A stretch of 64,000 bases of DNA from an uncultured Tenacibaculum sp. (GTDB taxonomy: Bacteria; Bacteroidota; Bacteroidia; Flavobacteriales; Flavobacteriaceae): the NCBI RefSeq assembly GCF_947504135.1, contig NZ_CANNGG010000002.1, positions 248,001 to 312,000 on the forward strand, in the 5' to 3' direction. Positions 7,498-17,000 of this stretch are shown piece by piece (the stretch's first letter is position 1; each line of letters opens with the position of its first letter). Both the position numbers and the translations under genes were made by a program. The notes under the pieces were generated by a model. That model was not told where the DNA came from, made no database searches, and was given only the letters and a program-made list of their open reading frames with translations.

Positions 7498-8559
7498 ATG
7501 TTTAATTCGTTTGGAAATATTTTAAAAGTGACTACTTACGGAGAATCTCACGGAGTGGCAATAGGAGGTGTTATTGATGGATTCCCAGCAGGAATGAAAG
7601 TAGATTTTGAAGCAATTCAATATGAATTAGACCGTCGTAAACCAGGTCAGTCTAAAATTGTAACACAACGTAAAGAACCAGATACAGTTGAGTTTTTATC
7701 GGGAATTTTTGAAGGTGTTACTACAGGAGCTTCTATTGGTTTTGTAATTAAGAATACCAATCAGAAAAGTAAAGATTACAATCATAATACCGACGTATAT
7801 CGCCCTTCACATGCCGATTATACTTACGATAAAAAATATGGTATTAGAGATCATAGAGGTGGAGGAAGAACCTCTGCGCGTGAAACTGCCAATTGGGTAG
7901 TAGCAGGGGCGTTGGCAAAACAGTTAATAAACCATATAAATATTAATGCATTTACCTCGTCAGTTGGTGATGTGTTTATGATGAAACCGTATCAAGAGTT
8001 AGATTTTTCAAAAACAGAAAGTAATATTGTTCGTTGTCCTGATGAACAATCTGCTGAAATTATGATTGATAAAATCAATGAAATACGCAAAGCAGGTGAT
8101 ACGATTGGAGGAACTATTACTTGTGTGGCACAAAATGTACCTGTAGGTTTAGGAGAACCTATCTTTCATAAGTTACATGCTGAGTTAGGGAAGGCAATGT
8201 TATCTATCAATGCAGTAAAAGGGTTTGAGTTTGGAAGTGGTTTTTGCGGAGCGAAAATGCAAGGTTCTGAACATAACGATATTTTTAATCCAGACGGAAC
8301 AACACAATCTAATCTGTCAGGAGGTATTCAAGGAGGAATTTCTAACGGAATGGATATTTACTTCCGTGTAGCGTTTAAACCTGTGGCTACCATTATGCAA
8401 AACCAAGCAACAATTAATTCAAAAGGAGAATCTACCGATATTCATGGAAAAGGGCGTCACGATCCTTGTGTGGTGCCGAGAGCGGTGCCTATTGTAGAGG
8501 CGTTGACAGCTTTGGTATTAGCAGATTTTTGGTTGTTAGACAGAACTAGAAGAATATAA
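7498..8559 (+). CDS. aroC: Chorismate synthase
   Basis: Last step of the shikimate pathway: converts 5-enolpyruvylshikimate 3-phosphate to chorismate, using reduced FMN. The 353-residue length is normal. Signature blocks are intact: TTYGESHG near the N-terminus, [14 protein letters not shown] with [15 protein letters not shown], the central GGISNG and the C-terminal [16 protein letters not shown]. The standard RPGH is RPSH here. Chorismate feeds MenD/MenB menaquinone synthesis, also in this window, and aromatic amino acids. The gene is monocistronic, ending at a shared terminator. Confidence 0.97.
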   Translation: MFNSFGNILKVTTYGESHGVAIGGVIDGFPAGMKVDFEAIQYELDRRKPGQSKIVTQRKEPDTVEFLSGIFEGVTTGASIGFVIKNTNQKSKDYNHNTDVYRPSHADYTYDKKYGIRDHRGGGRTSARETANWVVAGALAKQLINHININAFTSSVGDVFMMKPYQELDFSKTESNIVRCPDEQSAEIMIDKINEIRKAGDTIGGTITCVAQNVPVGLGEPIFHKLHAELGKAMLSINAVKGFEFGSGFCGAKMQGSEHNDIFNPDGTTQSNLSGGIQGGISNGMDIYFRVAFKPVATIMQNQATINSKGESTDIHGKGRHDPCVVPRAVPIVEALTALVLADFWLLDRTRRI

Positions 8560-8620
8560 TTTTAAGCTGAACTTCTAAAGTTGATAAATATCAAATCAAT
8601 CTAACAAGCTTGTTTTAATA

Positions 8621-8650
8621 AAAAAGCTCACCATTAGGTGAGCTTTTTCT
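8621..8650. terminator. Bidirectional terminator between aroC and PDH E2
   Basis: A 12-bp stem (AAAAAGCTCACC with GGTGAGCTTTTT) around ATTA, with A-run and T-run on either side, between converging genes. Confidence 0.88.
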
Positions 8651-8668
8651 ATATCTGTTTATTGAAAA

Positions 8669-10306
8669 CTATGCTAACATCGTAACTGGGTTTTCAATAT
8701 ACGTTTTTAAAGTTTGTAAAAACTGAGCACCAACAGCACCGTCAACCGTTCTGTGGTCACATGCTAGGGTTAATTTCATTGTATTACCTACAACGATTTC
8801 TCCGTTTTTAACGACTGGTTTTTGTACAATTGCTCCAACCGATAAAATAGCTGAATTAGGTTGGTTGATAATTGAAGTAAAACTTTCAATACCAAACATT
8901 CCTAAGTTAGAAACTGTAAATGTACTTCCTTGCATTTCGGCAGGAGTAATTTTCTTATTTCTAGCTTTACCTGCTAAATCACGTACCGCAGCACCAATTT
9001 GTGTTAAACTTAACGCGTCGGTATGTTTTACTACAGGTACAACTAAACCTTCATCAACAGCTACAGCTACACCTACGTTAATATGACTGTGGAATAAAGT
9101 GTTATTATCTGTCCAAGTAGTATTTACTTGTGGATGTTTTTTTAATGCCATTGCACATGCTTTTACTACCATATCGTTAAACGATATTTTAGTATCAGGA
9201 ATCTCGTTGATTGTTTTACGAGAAGTCATGGCATTATCCATATCTACTTCTATATTTAAATAGAAGTGAGGAGCAGAGAATTTAGAATTACTTAATGCTT
9301 TAGCAATAGCTTTGCGCATTTGAGAATTCTTAACTTCAGAAGTGTCTTCTTCTCCAGCAATTGCAAAATTAGTTGCTGCTGAAGGTGTAGCCGCTACACT
9401 TTCGCTTGCTGCTACTGGAGCTTCAACTTTAGCAGTTGGGGTATAGTTTTCAACATCTTTTTTGATGATACGACCATTTTCTCCAGAACCTTTAATATCT
9501 GCTAAATTAATTCCTTTGTCTTTAGCAATTTTCTTAGCTAAAGGAGAAGCAAAAATACGTCCACCTTTATTATTTGATACAGTCTCTACTGGAGCAGCAA
9601 CTGTTTCTGTTTTATTTTCTACAGCTTTAGGAGCTTCTTCTTGTTTTTCAGAAGTTTCTCCACTAGTTAGAGTGCCAGCTTTGTGAGCTTCTACTAATGA
9701 TGAAATATCGGTACCAGCTTCACCAATAATAGCTAATAAGCTGTCTACAGGAGCGCTTTCACCTTCTTGAACACCGATATGTAACAAAGTACCTTCATTG
9801 AAAGATTCGAACTCCATGGTAGCTTTATCAGTTTCAATTTCAGCTAAAATATCACCTTCTTCAACTTTATCACCTACTTTTTTTAACCAAGAAGCAACGG
9901 TACCTTCAGTCATTGTATCACTTAAACGAGGCATGGTTACCACTTTCACTCCTTCAGGAATAGCAGTATTTGTAGATGTTGCTTTGGGCTCTTCAGTTTT
10001 AGGTTCTTCTGATTTTGTTTCAGCAGAAGCGGAAGTGTTTCCATTTAATAATGCTGAAAAATCTTCTCCTTCTTCACCAATAATAGCTAATAAACTATCA
10101 ACAGGAGCTGTTTCGCCTTCTTGAACTCCGATATGTAATAAAGTTCCTTCATGGAAAGACTCGAATTCCATTGTAGCTTTATCAGTTTCGATTTCAGCTA
10201 AAATATCACCTTCTTCAACTTTATCACCTACTTTTTTTAACCAAGAAGCTACCACTCCTTCTTCCATTGTATCGCTTAAGCGAGGCATGTTTATAATTGT
10301 AGCCAT
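8669..10306 (-). CDS. pdhC: Pyruvate dehydrogenase complex E2, dihydrolipoamide acetyltransferase (two lipoyl domains)
   Basis: Core of the pyruvate dehydrogenase complex; moves the acetyl group from E1 to CoA via lipoyl lysines. Domain order in 545 residues: lipoyl domain 1 (1-80, lipoyl Lys43 in ETDKATM), Ala/Glu/Thr-rich linker, lipoyl domain 2 (about 122-200, Lys161), linker, E1/E3-binding domain (about 252-292, ASPLAKKIAKDKGINL), and the catalytic domain (about 320-545) with HRTVDGAVGAQFL near the end. The two lipoyl domains are nearly identical; the DNA unit is 354 bases. Its start is four bases from the pdhA stop. E1-beta is not in this window. Confidence 0.97.
   Translation of the reverse strand: MATIINMPRLSDTMEEGVVASWLKKVGDKVEEGDILAEIETDKATMEFESFHEGTLLHIGVQEGETAPVDSLLAIIGEEGEDFSALLNGNTSASAETKSEEPKTEEPKATSTNTAIPEGVKVVTMPRLSDTMTEGTVASWLKKVGDKVEEGDILAEIETDKATMEFESFNEGTLLHIGVQEGESAPVDSLLAIIGEAGTDISSLVEAHKAGTLTSGETSEKQEEAPKAVENKTETVAAPVETVSNNKGGRIFASPLAKKIAKDKGINLADIKGSGENGRIIKKDVENYTPTAKVEAPVAASESVAATPSAATNFAIAGEEDTSEVKNSQMRKAIAKALSNSKFSAPHFYLNIEVDMDNAMTSRKTINEIPDTKISFNDMVVKACAMALKKHPQVNTTWTDNNTLFHSHINVGVAVAVDEGLVVPVVKHTDALSLTQIGAAVRDLAGKARNKKITPAEMQGSTFTVSNLGMFGIESFTSIINQPNSAILSVGAIVQKPVVKNGEIVVGNTMKLTLACDHRTVDGAVGAQFLQTLKTYIENPVTMLA
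9837..9895. repeat. Internal direct repeat in pdhC, copy 1 (lipoyl domain 2)
   Basis: A 59-base block identical to 10191-10249, offset 354 bases (118 codons). It encodes the conserved stretch before and around the lipoyl lysine region of the second lipoyl domain. Confidence 0.85.
10191..10249. repeat. Internal direct repeat in pdhC, copy 2 (lipoyl domain 1)
   Basis: Partner of 9837-9895. The surrounding domains differ at about 4 of 72 residues, so the duplication is recent or kept uniform by gene conversion. Confidence 0.85.
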
Positions 10307-10309
10307 AGT

Positions 10310-11305
10310 TTACTTAGATTTTATAAATGGATAATCTTCTTGTTCATATACCATATCATATAATTGATTAAGCTCTGGATATGGAGAATCTTCAGCGAAT
10401 TTTTCACATTCTTTAACCATATCTTTTACTTCTTTATCAATTGCTTTGATCTCATCTTCTGTAGCGTACTCTTTTTCTTTGATGACATCTAAAACTTGAG
10501 TGATAGGATCTATTTTTTTATACTCTTCAACTTCGTCTTTTGTACGATAATGTTGAGCATCTGACATAGAGTGACCTCTATATCGGTATGTTTTCATTTC
10601 TAAGAAAGTAGGACCATCACCACGACGAGCTCTTTGAATAGCTTCATCTACAGCTTCAGCTACTTTGATAGGGTTCATACCGTCAACTGGTCCACAAGGC
10701 ATTTCGTACCCTAAACCTAATTTCCATATATCTGTGTGGTTTGCAGTTCTTTCAACAGAAGTTCCCATAGCATATCCATTGTTTTCAACAATAAATATTA
10801 CAGGTAACTTCCAGTTCATTGCCATGTTAAAAGTTTCATGTAAAGAACCTTGACGTGCAGCACCATCACCAAAATAACATAAAGTAACAGCATCGCTACC
10901 TTTGTATTTATCTCCAAAAGCGATACCAGCACCTAATGGAATTTGTCCTCCTACAATTCCGTGACCACCATAAAAACGGTATTCTTTCGAGAAAATATGC
11001 ATTGAACCACCCATACCATGAGAAGTACCTGTAGCTTTACCATATAACTCAGCCATAACACGTTTTGGATCTTCACCCATACCAATTGGTTGAACGTGAT
11101 TACGATAAGCAGTAATCATTTTATCTTTAGTCAAATCCATTGCATGTAATGAACCGGCTAAAACAGCCTCTTGACCGTTGTATAAGTGTAAAAAACCTCT
11201 TACTTTTTGTTGAATGTAAACTGCAGCTAGCTTATCTTCGAATTTTCTCCAAAATAGCATGTCTCTATACCAATTGATATAGGTTTCTTTGGTGATTTTC
11301 TTCAT
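10310..11305 (-). CDS. pdhA: Pyruvate dehydrogenase E1 component, alpha subunit
   Basis: Thiamine-diphosphate-dependent decarboxylation of pyruvate together with an E1-beta subunit that is not encoded here. The 331-residue length is normal for E1-alpha of the alpha2-beta2 type. The ThDP motif runs from GDGAARQG to IFIVENNGY. The phosphorylation-loop region YRYRGHSMSDAQHYR is also conserved. The gene is directly upstream of pdhC on the minus strand, three bases apart, so both are one operon. A -7 type box is listed about 60 bases upstream. Confidence 0.97.
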   Translation of the reverse strand: MKKITKETYINWYRDMLFWRKFEDKLAAVYIQQKVRGFLHLYNGQEAVLAGSLHAMDLTKDKMITAYRNHVQPIGMGEDPKRVMAELYGKATGTSHGMGGSMHIFSKEYRFYGGHGIVGGQIPLGAGIAFGDKYKGSDAVTLCYFGDGAARQGSLHETFNMAMNWKLPVIFIVENNGYAMGTSVERTANHTDIWKLGLGYEMPCGPVDGMNPIKVAEAVDEAIQRARRGDGPTFLEMKTYRYRGHSMSDAQHYRTKDEVEEYKKIDPITQVLDVIKEKEYATEDEIKAIDKEVKDMVKECEKFAEDSPYPELNQLYDMVYEQEDYPFIKSK

Positions 11306-11364
11306 TATATACTTAGTTGTTTATTTAAATGTTTGTTTGCTTTACTTATTACAAAACGTAGCTA

Positions 11365-11372
11365 CAAAAATA
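11365..11372 (-). promoter_or_regulatory. Predicted -7 promoter box of pdhA-pdhC
   Basis: TATTTTTG on the minus strand, 60 bases before the pdhA start, matches TAnnTTTG. Nineteen bases upstream is TTTT in place of TTTG. Confidence 0.5.
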
Positions 11373-11450
11373 AGTAGTTTTTAGTAATTTAAAAAAAGTT
11401 ATTACTAAAAGTTGAAGAAAGGTTTTTGGAGAAGTGTAAAGGTGTAATTA

Positions 11451-12122
11451 TTATTCTTTAGCTACAATTATAGTGGCTTTAGCAGCTGTAGCTAAATTCC
11501 ACTCGTTAGATGAAATTAACATACCTGCATCGTTATAAATTTTAAATGCGGCTGTGTTTGGACCAGAGGTACCTTGGTTTAAAGCTACAATTTTTATAGT
11601 GTTAATACCTTCATCTAAAGGAAGGTTGAAAGACTGATAACGTTGTTTAAGTGTTAAGTTACTTACAACAGGTACGTCATTTATATAGATGGTTACTCTG
11701 TCTCCATCAGGATATTGGTAATCTCTACAAATAATATTTACACTACCACTTTTTGTTCTGAAACTTCCTAAATCTTGATCAATAACAGGGTATTGATACA
11801 TTCCGTTTACTTGTTTAAAAGCTTTTAGGTGTCGTTCTTCGGCAATTTTAGCTCTTGTTAAAATTCCTTTATTCTCAAACTCACTTTTAGCTCGTTGTTT
11901 TTCAAGTTCTTTTTGTAGGTCGTTATGTGCAGTTTTAAAACCACTATCACTATTAAAATCTAAGCTCTTAGGTTTAGTAACTTCTTTTGCAGGCGCAGTA
12001 ATAATTCCGAAGGAAGTATTTCCTTTTTCTTTACCGCCTGTTGTACCATCCATTTGAGCAACAACATTAGATGTTATGCTGAATAAAAAAATGATAGCGA
12101 GTGTTGGTGTAATTTTCATCAT
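11451..12122 (-). CDS. Secreted protein of unknown function
   Basis: A 223-residue exported protein. The signal peptide is ITPTLAIIFLFSITSNVVAQ (cleavage after VAQ likely). The middle has a short Lys/Glu-rich helical stretch (NDLQKELEKQRAKSEFENKG); the C-terminal half (about 120-220) looks like a beta-sandwich, with RTKSGSVNIICRDYQ and GINTIKIVALNQGTSG. No named family is recognised. Start: the longer frame begins with TTG inside a TATATTTG promoter box, so I use the ATG pair at 12122/12119. The gene lies between the PDH operon and the VanX-like peptidase, all on the minus strand but widely spaced. Confidence 0.78.
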   Translation of the reverse strand: MMKITPTLAIIFLFSITSNVVAQMDGTTGGKEKGNTSFGIITAPAKEVTKPKSLDFNSDSGFKTAHNDLQKELEKQRAKSEFENKGILTRAKIAEERHLKAFKQVNGMYQYPVIDQDLGSFRTKSGSVNIICRDYQYPDGDRVTIYINDVPVVSNLTLKQRYQSFNLPLDEGINTIKIVALNQGTSGPNTAAFKIYNDAGMLISSNEWNLATAAKATIIVAKE

Positions 12123-12137
12123 TGCAAAAAAACTAAA

Positions 12138-12145
12138 CAAATATA
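12138..12145 (-). promoter_or_regulatory. Predicted -7 box of the secreted protein gene
   Basis: TATATTTG on the minus strand, 15 bases before ATG 12122. Its last three bases are the TTG that would start the longer frame, which argues for the downstream ATG. Confidence 0.5.
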
Positions 12146-12189
12146 ATGCCGATTTTTAAGAGCTTCTTTTAATAAAGAGTTAAAACTAA

Positions 12190-12855
12190 TTATTTTACAG
12201 GGAAATCAAAAAAAGTTTTAGGGAAAGGTTCACCTCTAAGAGTAAAATGCCACCATTCTTTACTGTAAGACCTGAATCCATGTTTATTCATAACTTTTTG
12301 TAGTAATTGTCTGTTCTTTTTTTGTTGATCAGAAAGACTATCATAAGCGATATGAGATGAAATTCCGAAGAAATCATACGGACTTCCCATGTCTAATTCT
12401 TCTCCAGTTTCTAAATTGATGATGGTAAGGTCAACAGTACTACCTCTTGAATGTCCAGATTTAGAAGAAATATATCCTTTTTTAAACAGATGGCGCTTGT
12501 TTATTTTTGGATAGTATTGCTGTTTCATTAAAGTGTCGTTTACTATTCGAGCCCATTTTACAAAATGATTAACAGCTGTTTGTGGGCGATACGCATCGTA
12601 TATTTTTAAGCCTAAGTTTTTGGTAGCTAACTCATCTTGTACTTTTTTCAAAGCTTCAGCAGTAGGAGTGGTGGCAATCAATATATTTTCTTCGTATCCA
12701 TTAACTGGAACCCCCATAAAGTTGTTGTTATGGCAATATCTTAAATCAGCTTGTATTGTGGGAGAAATATCATTAATATATGAAAAACCTTTAGGTAAAT
12801 TTTGAGAGTGAACTCCTAAAGTAATTAGTAGAGCTAAAGTTAAAATCCATTTCAT
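12190..12855 (-). CDS. D-alanyl-D-alanine dipeptidase (VanX/DdpX family, peptidase M15D)
   Basis: Zinc dipeptidase that hydrolyses D-Ala-D-Ala, for peptidoglycan recycling or nutrient use; periplasmic. The 221 residues start with a signal peptide (about 1-17, ending GVHSQ). Zinc ligands are in SGHSRGSTVDLTI (His135, Asp142) and EWWHF (Glu200 base, His203); Arg90 in YDAYRPQTA is the usual substrate arginine. All catalytic residues are present. A glycopeptide-resistance role is unlikely: no vanH/vanA is nearby and the organism is Gram-negative. It lies 21 bases downstream of tsaD and may be cotranscribed with it. Confidence 0.92.
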   Translation of the reverse strand: MKWILTLALLITLGVHSQNLPKGFSYINDISPTIQADLRYCHNNNFMGVPVNGYEENILIATTPTAEALKKVQDELATKNLGLKIYDAYRPQTAVNHFVKWARIVNDTLMKQQYYPKINKRHLFKKGYISSKSGHSRGSTVDLTIINLETGEELDMGSPYDFFGISSHIAYDSLSDQQKKNRQLLQKVMNKHGFRSYSKEWWHFTLRGEPFPKTFFDFPVK

Positions 12856-12876
12856 AGAGTGAGGGTAAAAGGGGAG

Positions 12877-13905
12877 TTATTCTGTGACTTTTAAACGCGC
12901 TTTAGCGGTTACTGAAATATCAGAATAATCATTGTTTAAGTATTTTAAATATCCAGCAATAGCAATCATAGCAGCATTATCTGTGGTATATTCAAATTTA
13001 GGAATGTAGGTTGTCCATCCCCAGTGCTTTTGAGCTGTAGTTAGTCGTTTTCTAATTTCAGAATTAGCAGAAACACCTCCAGCTATAGCTATGTGTTTTA
13101 TGTCTGTTTGTTTTACAGTATTTTTTAGTTTATCCATTAAAATTTCAATAATGGTATGTTGAATAGAGGCACAAATATCGTGTAGATTTTCTTTAATGAA
13201 ATCAGGATTTTCTTTTGTGTTTTTTTGAATGAAGTATAAGATTCCTGTTTTCAATCCACTAAAACTAAATTCTAAATTCCCAACTTTCGGTTTGGTAAAT
13301 TTGAAAGCTTTCGGGTTTCCTAATTGCGCGTATTTATCAATTAAAGGACCACCAGGGTAAGGTAAGCCTAATATTTTTGCAGACTTATCAAAAGCTTCAC
13401 CAACAGCATCATCAATCGTTTCTCCTAAAATTTCCATTTCAAAATGATTGGTGATTTTTACGATTTGAGTGTGACCTCCACTAATAGTTAAGCAAACAAA
13501 AGGAAAAGGAGGAATTTGACTACCTTCTTCTTCAATAAAATGTGCCAAAATATGCGCTTGCATATGGTTTACATCTATTAAAGGAATGTTTAATCCTAAA
13601 GCTAAAGATTTAGCAAAAGAAGTTCCGACAAGTAATGAACCCATAAGCCCAGGGCCACGAGTAAAAGCAATAGCATTTAAGTCATGTTTTGTAATACCTG
13701 CTTGCTCAATGGCCTGTTGAACCACAGGAACGATGTTTTGTTGATGTGCTCTTGAAGCTAATTCAGGAACCACACCGCCGTATTTAGCATGTACTTCTTG
13801 GTTAGCAACAACATTACTTAGTACTTTTCCGTTGCAAATTACTGAGGCACTTGTATCGTCACAAGAGCTTTCAATTCCTAAAATATAAACAGTTTTGTTA
13901 CTCAA
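12877..13905 (-). CDS. tsaD: tRNA N6-adenosine threonylcarbamoyltransferase
   Basis: Catalytic subunit for t6A37 synthesis on ANN-decoding tRNAs, acting with TsaB and TsaE. The 342 residues show the ASKHA fold: N-terminal ILGIESSCDDTSAS, the metal-binding HMQAH (residues 114-118) and ISGGHTQIV, the nucleotide loop GEAFDKSAKILGLPYPGGP, and the C-terminal IAGGVSANSEIR and TTDNAAMIAIAG. It diverges from tamB across about 140 bases that hold one predicted -7 box in each direction. Confidence 0.97.
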   Translation of the reverse strand: MSNKTVYILGIESSCDDTSASVICNGKVLSNVVANQEVHAKYGGVVPELASRAHQQNIVPVVQQAIEQAGITKHDLNAIAFTRGPGLMGSLLVGTSFAKSLALGLNIPLIDVNHMQAHILAHFIEEEGSQIPPFPFVCLTISGGHTQIVKITNHFEMEILGETIDDAVGEAFDKSAKILGLPYPGGPLIDKYAQLGNPKAFKFTKPKVGNLEFSFSGLKTGILYFIQKNTKENPDFIKENLHDICASIQHTIIEILMDKLKNTVKQTDIKHIAIAGGVSANSEIRKRLTTAQKHWGWTTYIPKFEYTTDNAAMIAIAGYLKYLNNDYSDISVTAKARLKVTE

Positions 13906-13925
13906 ATCATTTCGGATTTAGACCA

Positions 13926-13933
13926 CAAAAATA
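13926..13933 (-). promoter_or_regulatory. Predicted -7 box of tsaD
   Basis: TATTTTTG on the minus strand, 20 bases before the tsaD ATG. No good -33 element is seen. Confidence 0.45.
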
Positions 13934-14006
13934 TTGATATTACGTTAGATTTTCGTTAAAATCAATATTTCTTTAAAATAAGGCAGCATTTTTGCAGTTT
14001 GCTGAT

Positions 14007-14014
14007 TACTTTTG
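14007..14014 (+). promoter_or_regulatory. Predicted -7 box of tamB
   Basis: TACTTTTG on the plus strand, about 28 bases before the proposed ATT start at 14043. Transcription from here excludes any start further upstream. Confidence 0.45.
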
Positions 14015-14042
14015 TTTATTAAGATTGTAAAAAGGGGAAATC

Positions 14043-17000
14043 ATTAAAAGAGTAGGTAACATAATAGGTAGGATATTAAAGTACACGTTGCTTTTTCTAC
14101 TCTTGCTTTTCATTTTATTATCACTTCCTTTTGTTCAAAGCAAGATAGCAAAGCAAGCTACAAATTGGGTAAATAAAGAGTTTAATACAAATATTGTTGT
14201 AAAACGAATAGATTTATCTTGGTTAGGCAAGGTTCAACTAAAAGAAATTGAAATTAGAGACCATCATAAAGATACCCTTATTTTTGTTAATAAACTAAGT
14301 ACTTCCTTATCAAATGTTAAACGAGTATTAGAAAATAAAGTAGATTTAGGAGAGGCGTCTTTAACGGGGGTTCATTTTTATATGAAAACCTATAAGGGTG
14401 AGAAAAATGATAACATGTCTATTTTTGTAGACAGTTTCGAAGATGGTAAGCCTAGAGATAGTTTAGCAGCTCCTTTTATTCTTAAAAGTGAAAAAATCGA
14501 GTTAGAAGACCTGACTTTTAAACTCATGGATGAGAATAAAAACGAATTACTTCAATTTGCAGCGTATGATGGAGGAGGAGAGTTACTAGATTTTTCTATT
14601 GTAGGGCCCGATGTTTCTGCAAAAATTAAAAACTTATATTTTACCGAGAATAGAGGGATAAATGTATCTAATTTATCAACGAATTTTACATACACAAAAT
14701 CATCTATGGATTTTGCTGAAACAGTACTTGAAACAGATAATAACACTAAGCTACAAGCAGGTATAAAATTCACTTATGATAGAAAAGACTTTGTGAATTT
14801 TAATGATAAGGTGAAAATTAAAGCGAAGTTTCAAGAAAGTACAGTCTCAGTTAAAGATTTGAATAAGCTTTATAATGAAATAGGAGGAAATGATTTCTTA
14901 TATGTAAGTGGAGGAATTAATGGTGTTCTTAATAATTTTAGTGCAAATAATGTTCGAATTCACTCTAAAGGAGGGATGCGAATTATTGGCGATATGGGAT
15001 TTGTTAATTCCTTTAATACTGATAGAGGTTTTGTTTTTGATGCAGATTTAGAAAACCTTACGGCAAATTATTATCAGTTAAGGAATGTGCTTCCAAATTT
15101 ACTAGGTAAAACACTACCAACAGAATTTCAACGATTAGGTAATTTTACAATGAATGGTTTGGTAAAAGTAACACCTGATCAAATGGACGCTACTTTATCA
15201 GTAAAATCTGAAATAGGAACTGCTATCTCAGACCTTCAATTAACTAATATAGATAATATAGACAATGCTGAATACACCGGTGAAATTGAGTTTAAGAACT
15301 TTGATTTAGGGGTTTTTGCAAACGATCCTGTACTAGGAACGGTATCATTAAAAGCAGATGTAAATGGAAGTGGATTTAATGTAGAGAATGTAAATACTAT
15401 TATCATTGGAAAAGTAACTAGCTTGTATTTTAATAACTATGAATACAAGAATTTACTGGTGAACGGACAATTTCAAAATAAAAAGTTTGATGGATTATTA
15501 AATGCTGAGGACGATAATTTTAAATTGAATTTTGAAGGATTGGCAGATTTTTCATCAGAAATAAATAAGTTTGATTTTATAGCAAATGTCGATAGAGTTG
15601 ATTTGAAAAAAACAAATCTATTTACAAGGGATAGTATTGCTGTGTTAAAAGGAAATATCAACTTGAATATTTCAGGAAACACTTTTGATGATATTGTAGG
15701 TAAGGCAACGTTTAAAAACTTAGTGTATACAAATCAAAAACAGAGCTATCCTTTTAGGAGTTTTGAAGTAAATTCATCCGTAAAAGATAGTATTAAAACA
15801 ATAGAAGTAAATTCTGAAGATATTGTAAAAGGAGAATTAAGAGGGAAGTTTTCTTTTGAAGAACTATTACCAATTACGCAAAATGCTTTAGGTAGTGTGT
15901 ATACGAACTATCGTCCGCATGAAGTAGCCCCTAATCAGTTTTTAGATTTTGATTTTACTATTTACAATCAAATTATCGATATCTTTTTACCTAGTGTTTC
16001 AATAGGTAGTAACACTCGATTAAAAGGACGAATCAATTCTGATAAAAATTCCTTAAAACTTACTTTTGAGTCACCTGAAATAAATGTTTATAAAAATATA
16101 ATTGAAGGAGTTGTTTTAAGGTTAGACAATAAAAACCCATTATATAATACACACCTAACAGCCAATAAGGTTAATACGAAGTATTATAACATAGAAAAAT
16201 TAAACCTATTAAACCGTACTCAAAATGATACGCTGTTTTTTAAGTCGGTTTTTAAAGGTGGTAAAGATTATGCTGAGAGTTTTAATTTAGATTTCTTTTA
16301 TACGATTGATGAACTTCAAAAATCGGTTGTAGGAATTCAAAAATCAACCTTATACTACAGAGGGTTTGATTGGGTTGTGAACCCCAATGATGATAAAAAT
16401 AATAAAGTAGTTTTTGACCTAAAAAAAGACGATTTTACTATTAGTCCATTCGTGTTTAAATCAGGAGAACAACAAATAGGTTTTAAGGGAGTTGTAAAAG
16501 ATAGTACTTATAAAAACATACATGCCAACTTTAATAAAGTAAAATTAGCTAGCTTTTTACCTCCTGTAGATAGTTTAAAATTAAATGGGAAATTAAACGG
16601 AAAACTGGAATATAAACAAGAGCAAGGAAAAGTAGCTCCTAAAGGAAATCTATATATAGAAGATTTTCTTATTAATGATTATCCTCAAGGAAACTTGGCT
16701 TTAAATGTTACAGGAGACAACTCTTATGAAAAATATAATGTTAATCTTGCTTTAGAAAATGAAAGTGCTAAAAGTATTTCAGCAACAGGTAGAGTGGATT
16801 TTTCTAAGAAAAGACCTATAATAGACTTAGAAGTATACCTAAAAGAATATGATATAGCAGCTTTTAGTCCTTTGGGAGAAGACGTTTTATCTAAGTTAAG
16901 AGGAAAAGTAACAGGAGATTTTACAGCGAGAGGTTATTTAGGGAGTCCAGATTTACAAGGAGAGCTTAATTTTGAAAACGCAGGATTGGCATTCCCTTAT

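Noticed and set aside
8865..10124. Open frames on the strand opposite pdhC
   Set aside because: They are shadows of a conserved gene, with no recognisable domains or starts.
12190..12855. Vancomycin-resistance VanX
   Set aside because: No vanH or ligase gene is near and the host is Gram-negative; a housekeeping dipeptidase is likelier.
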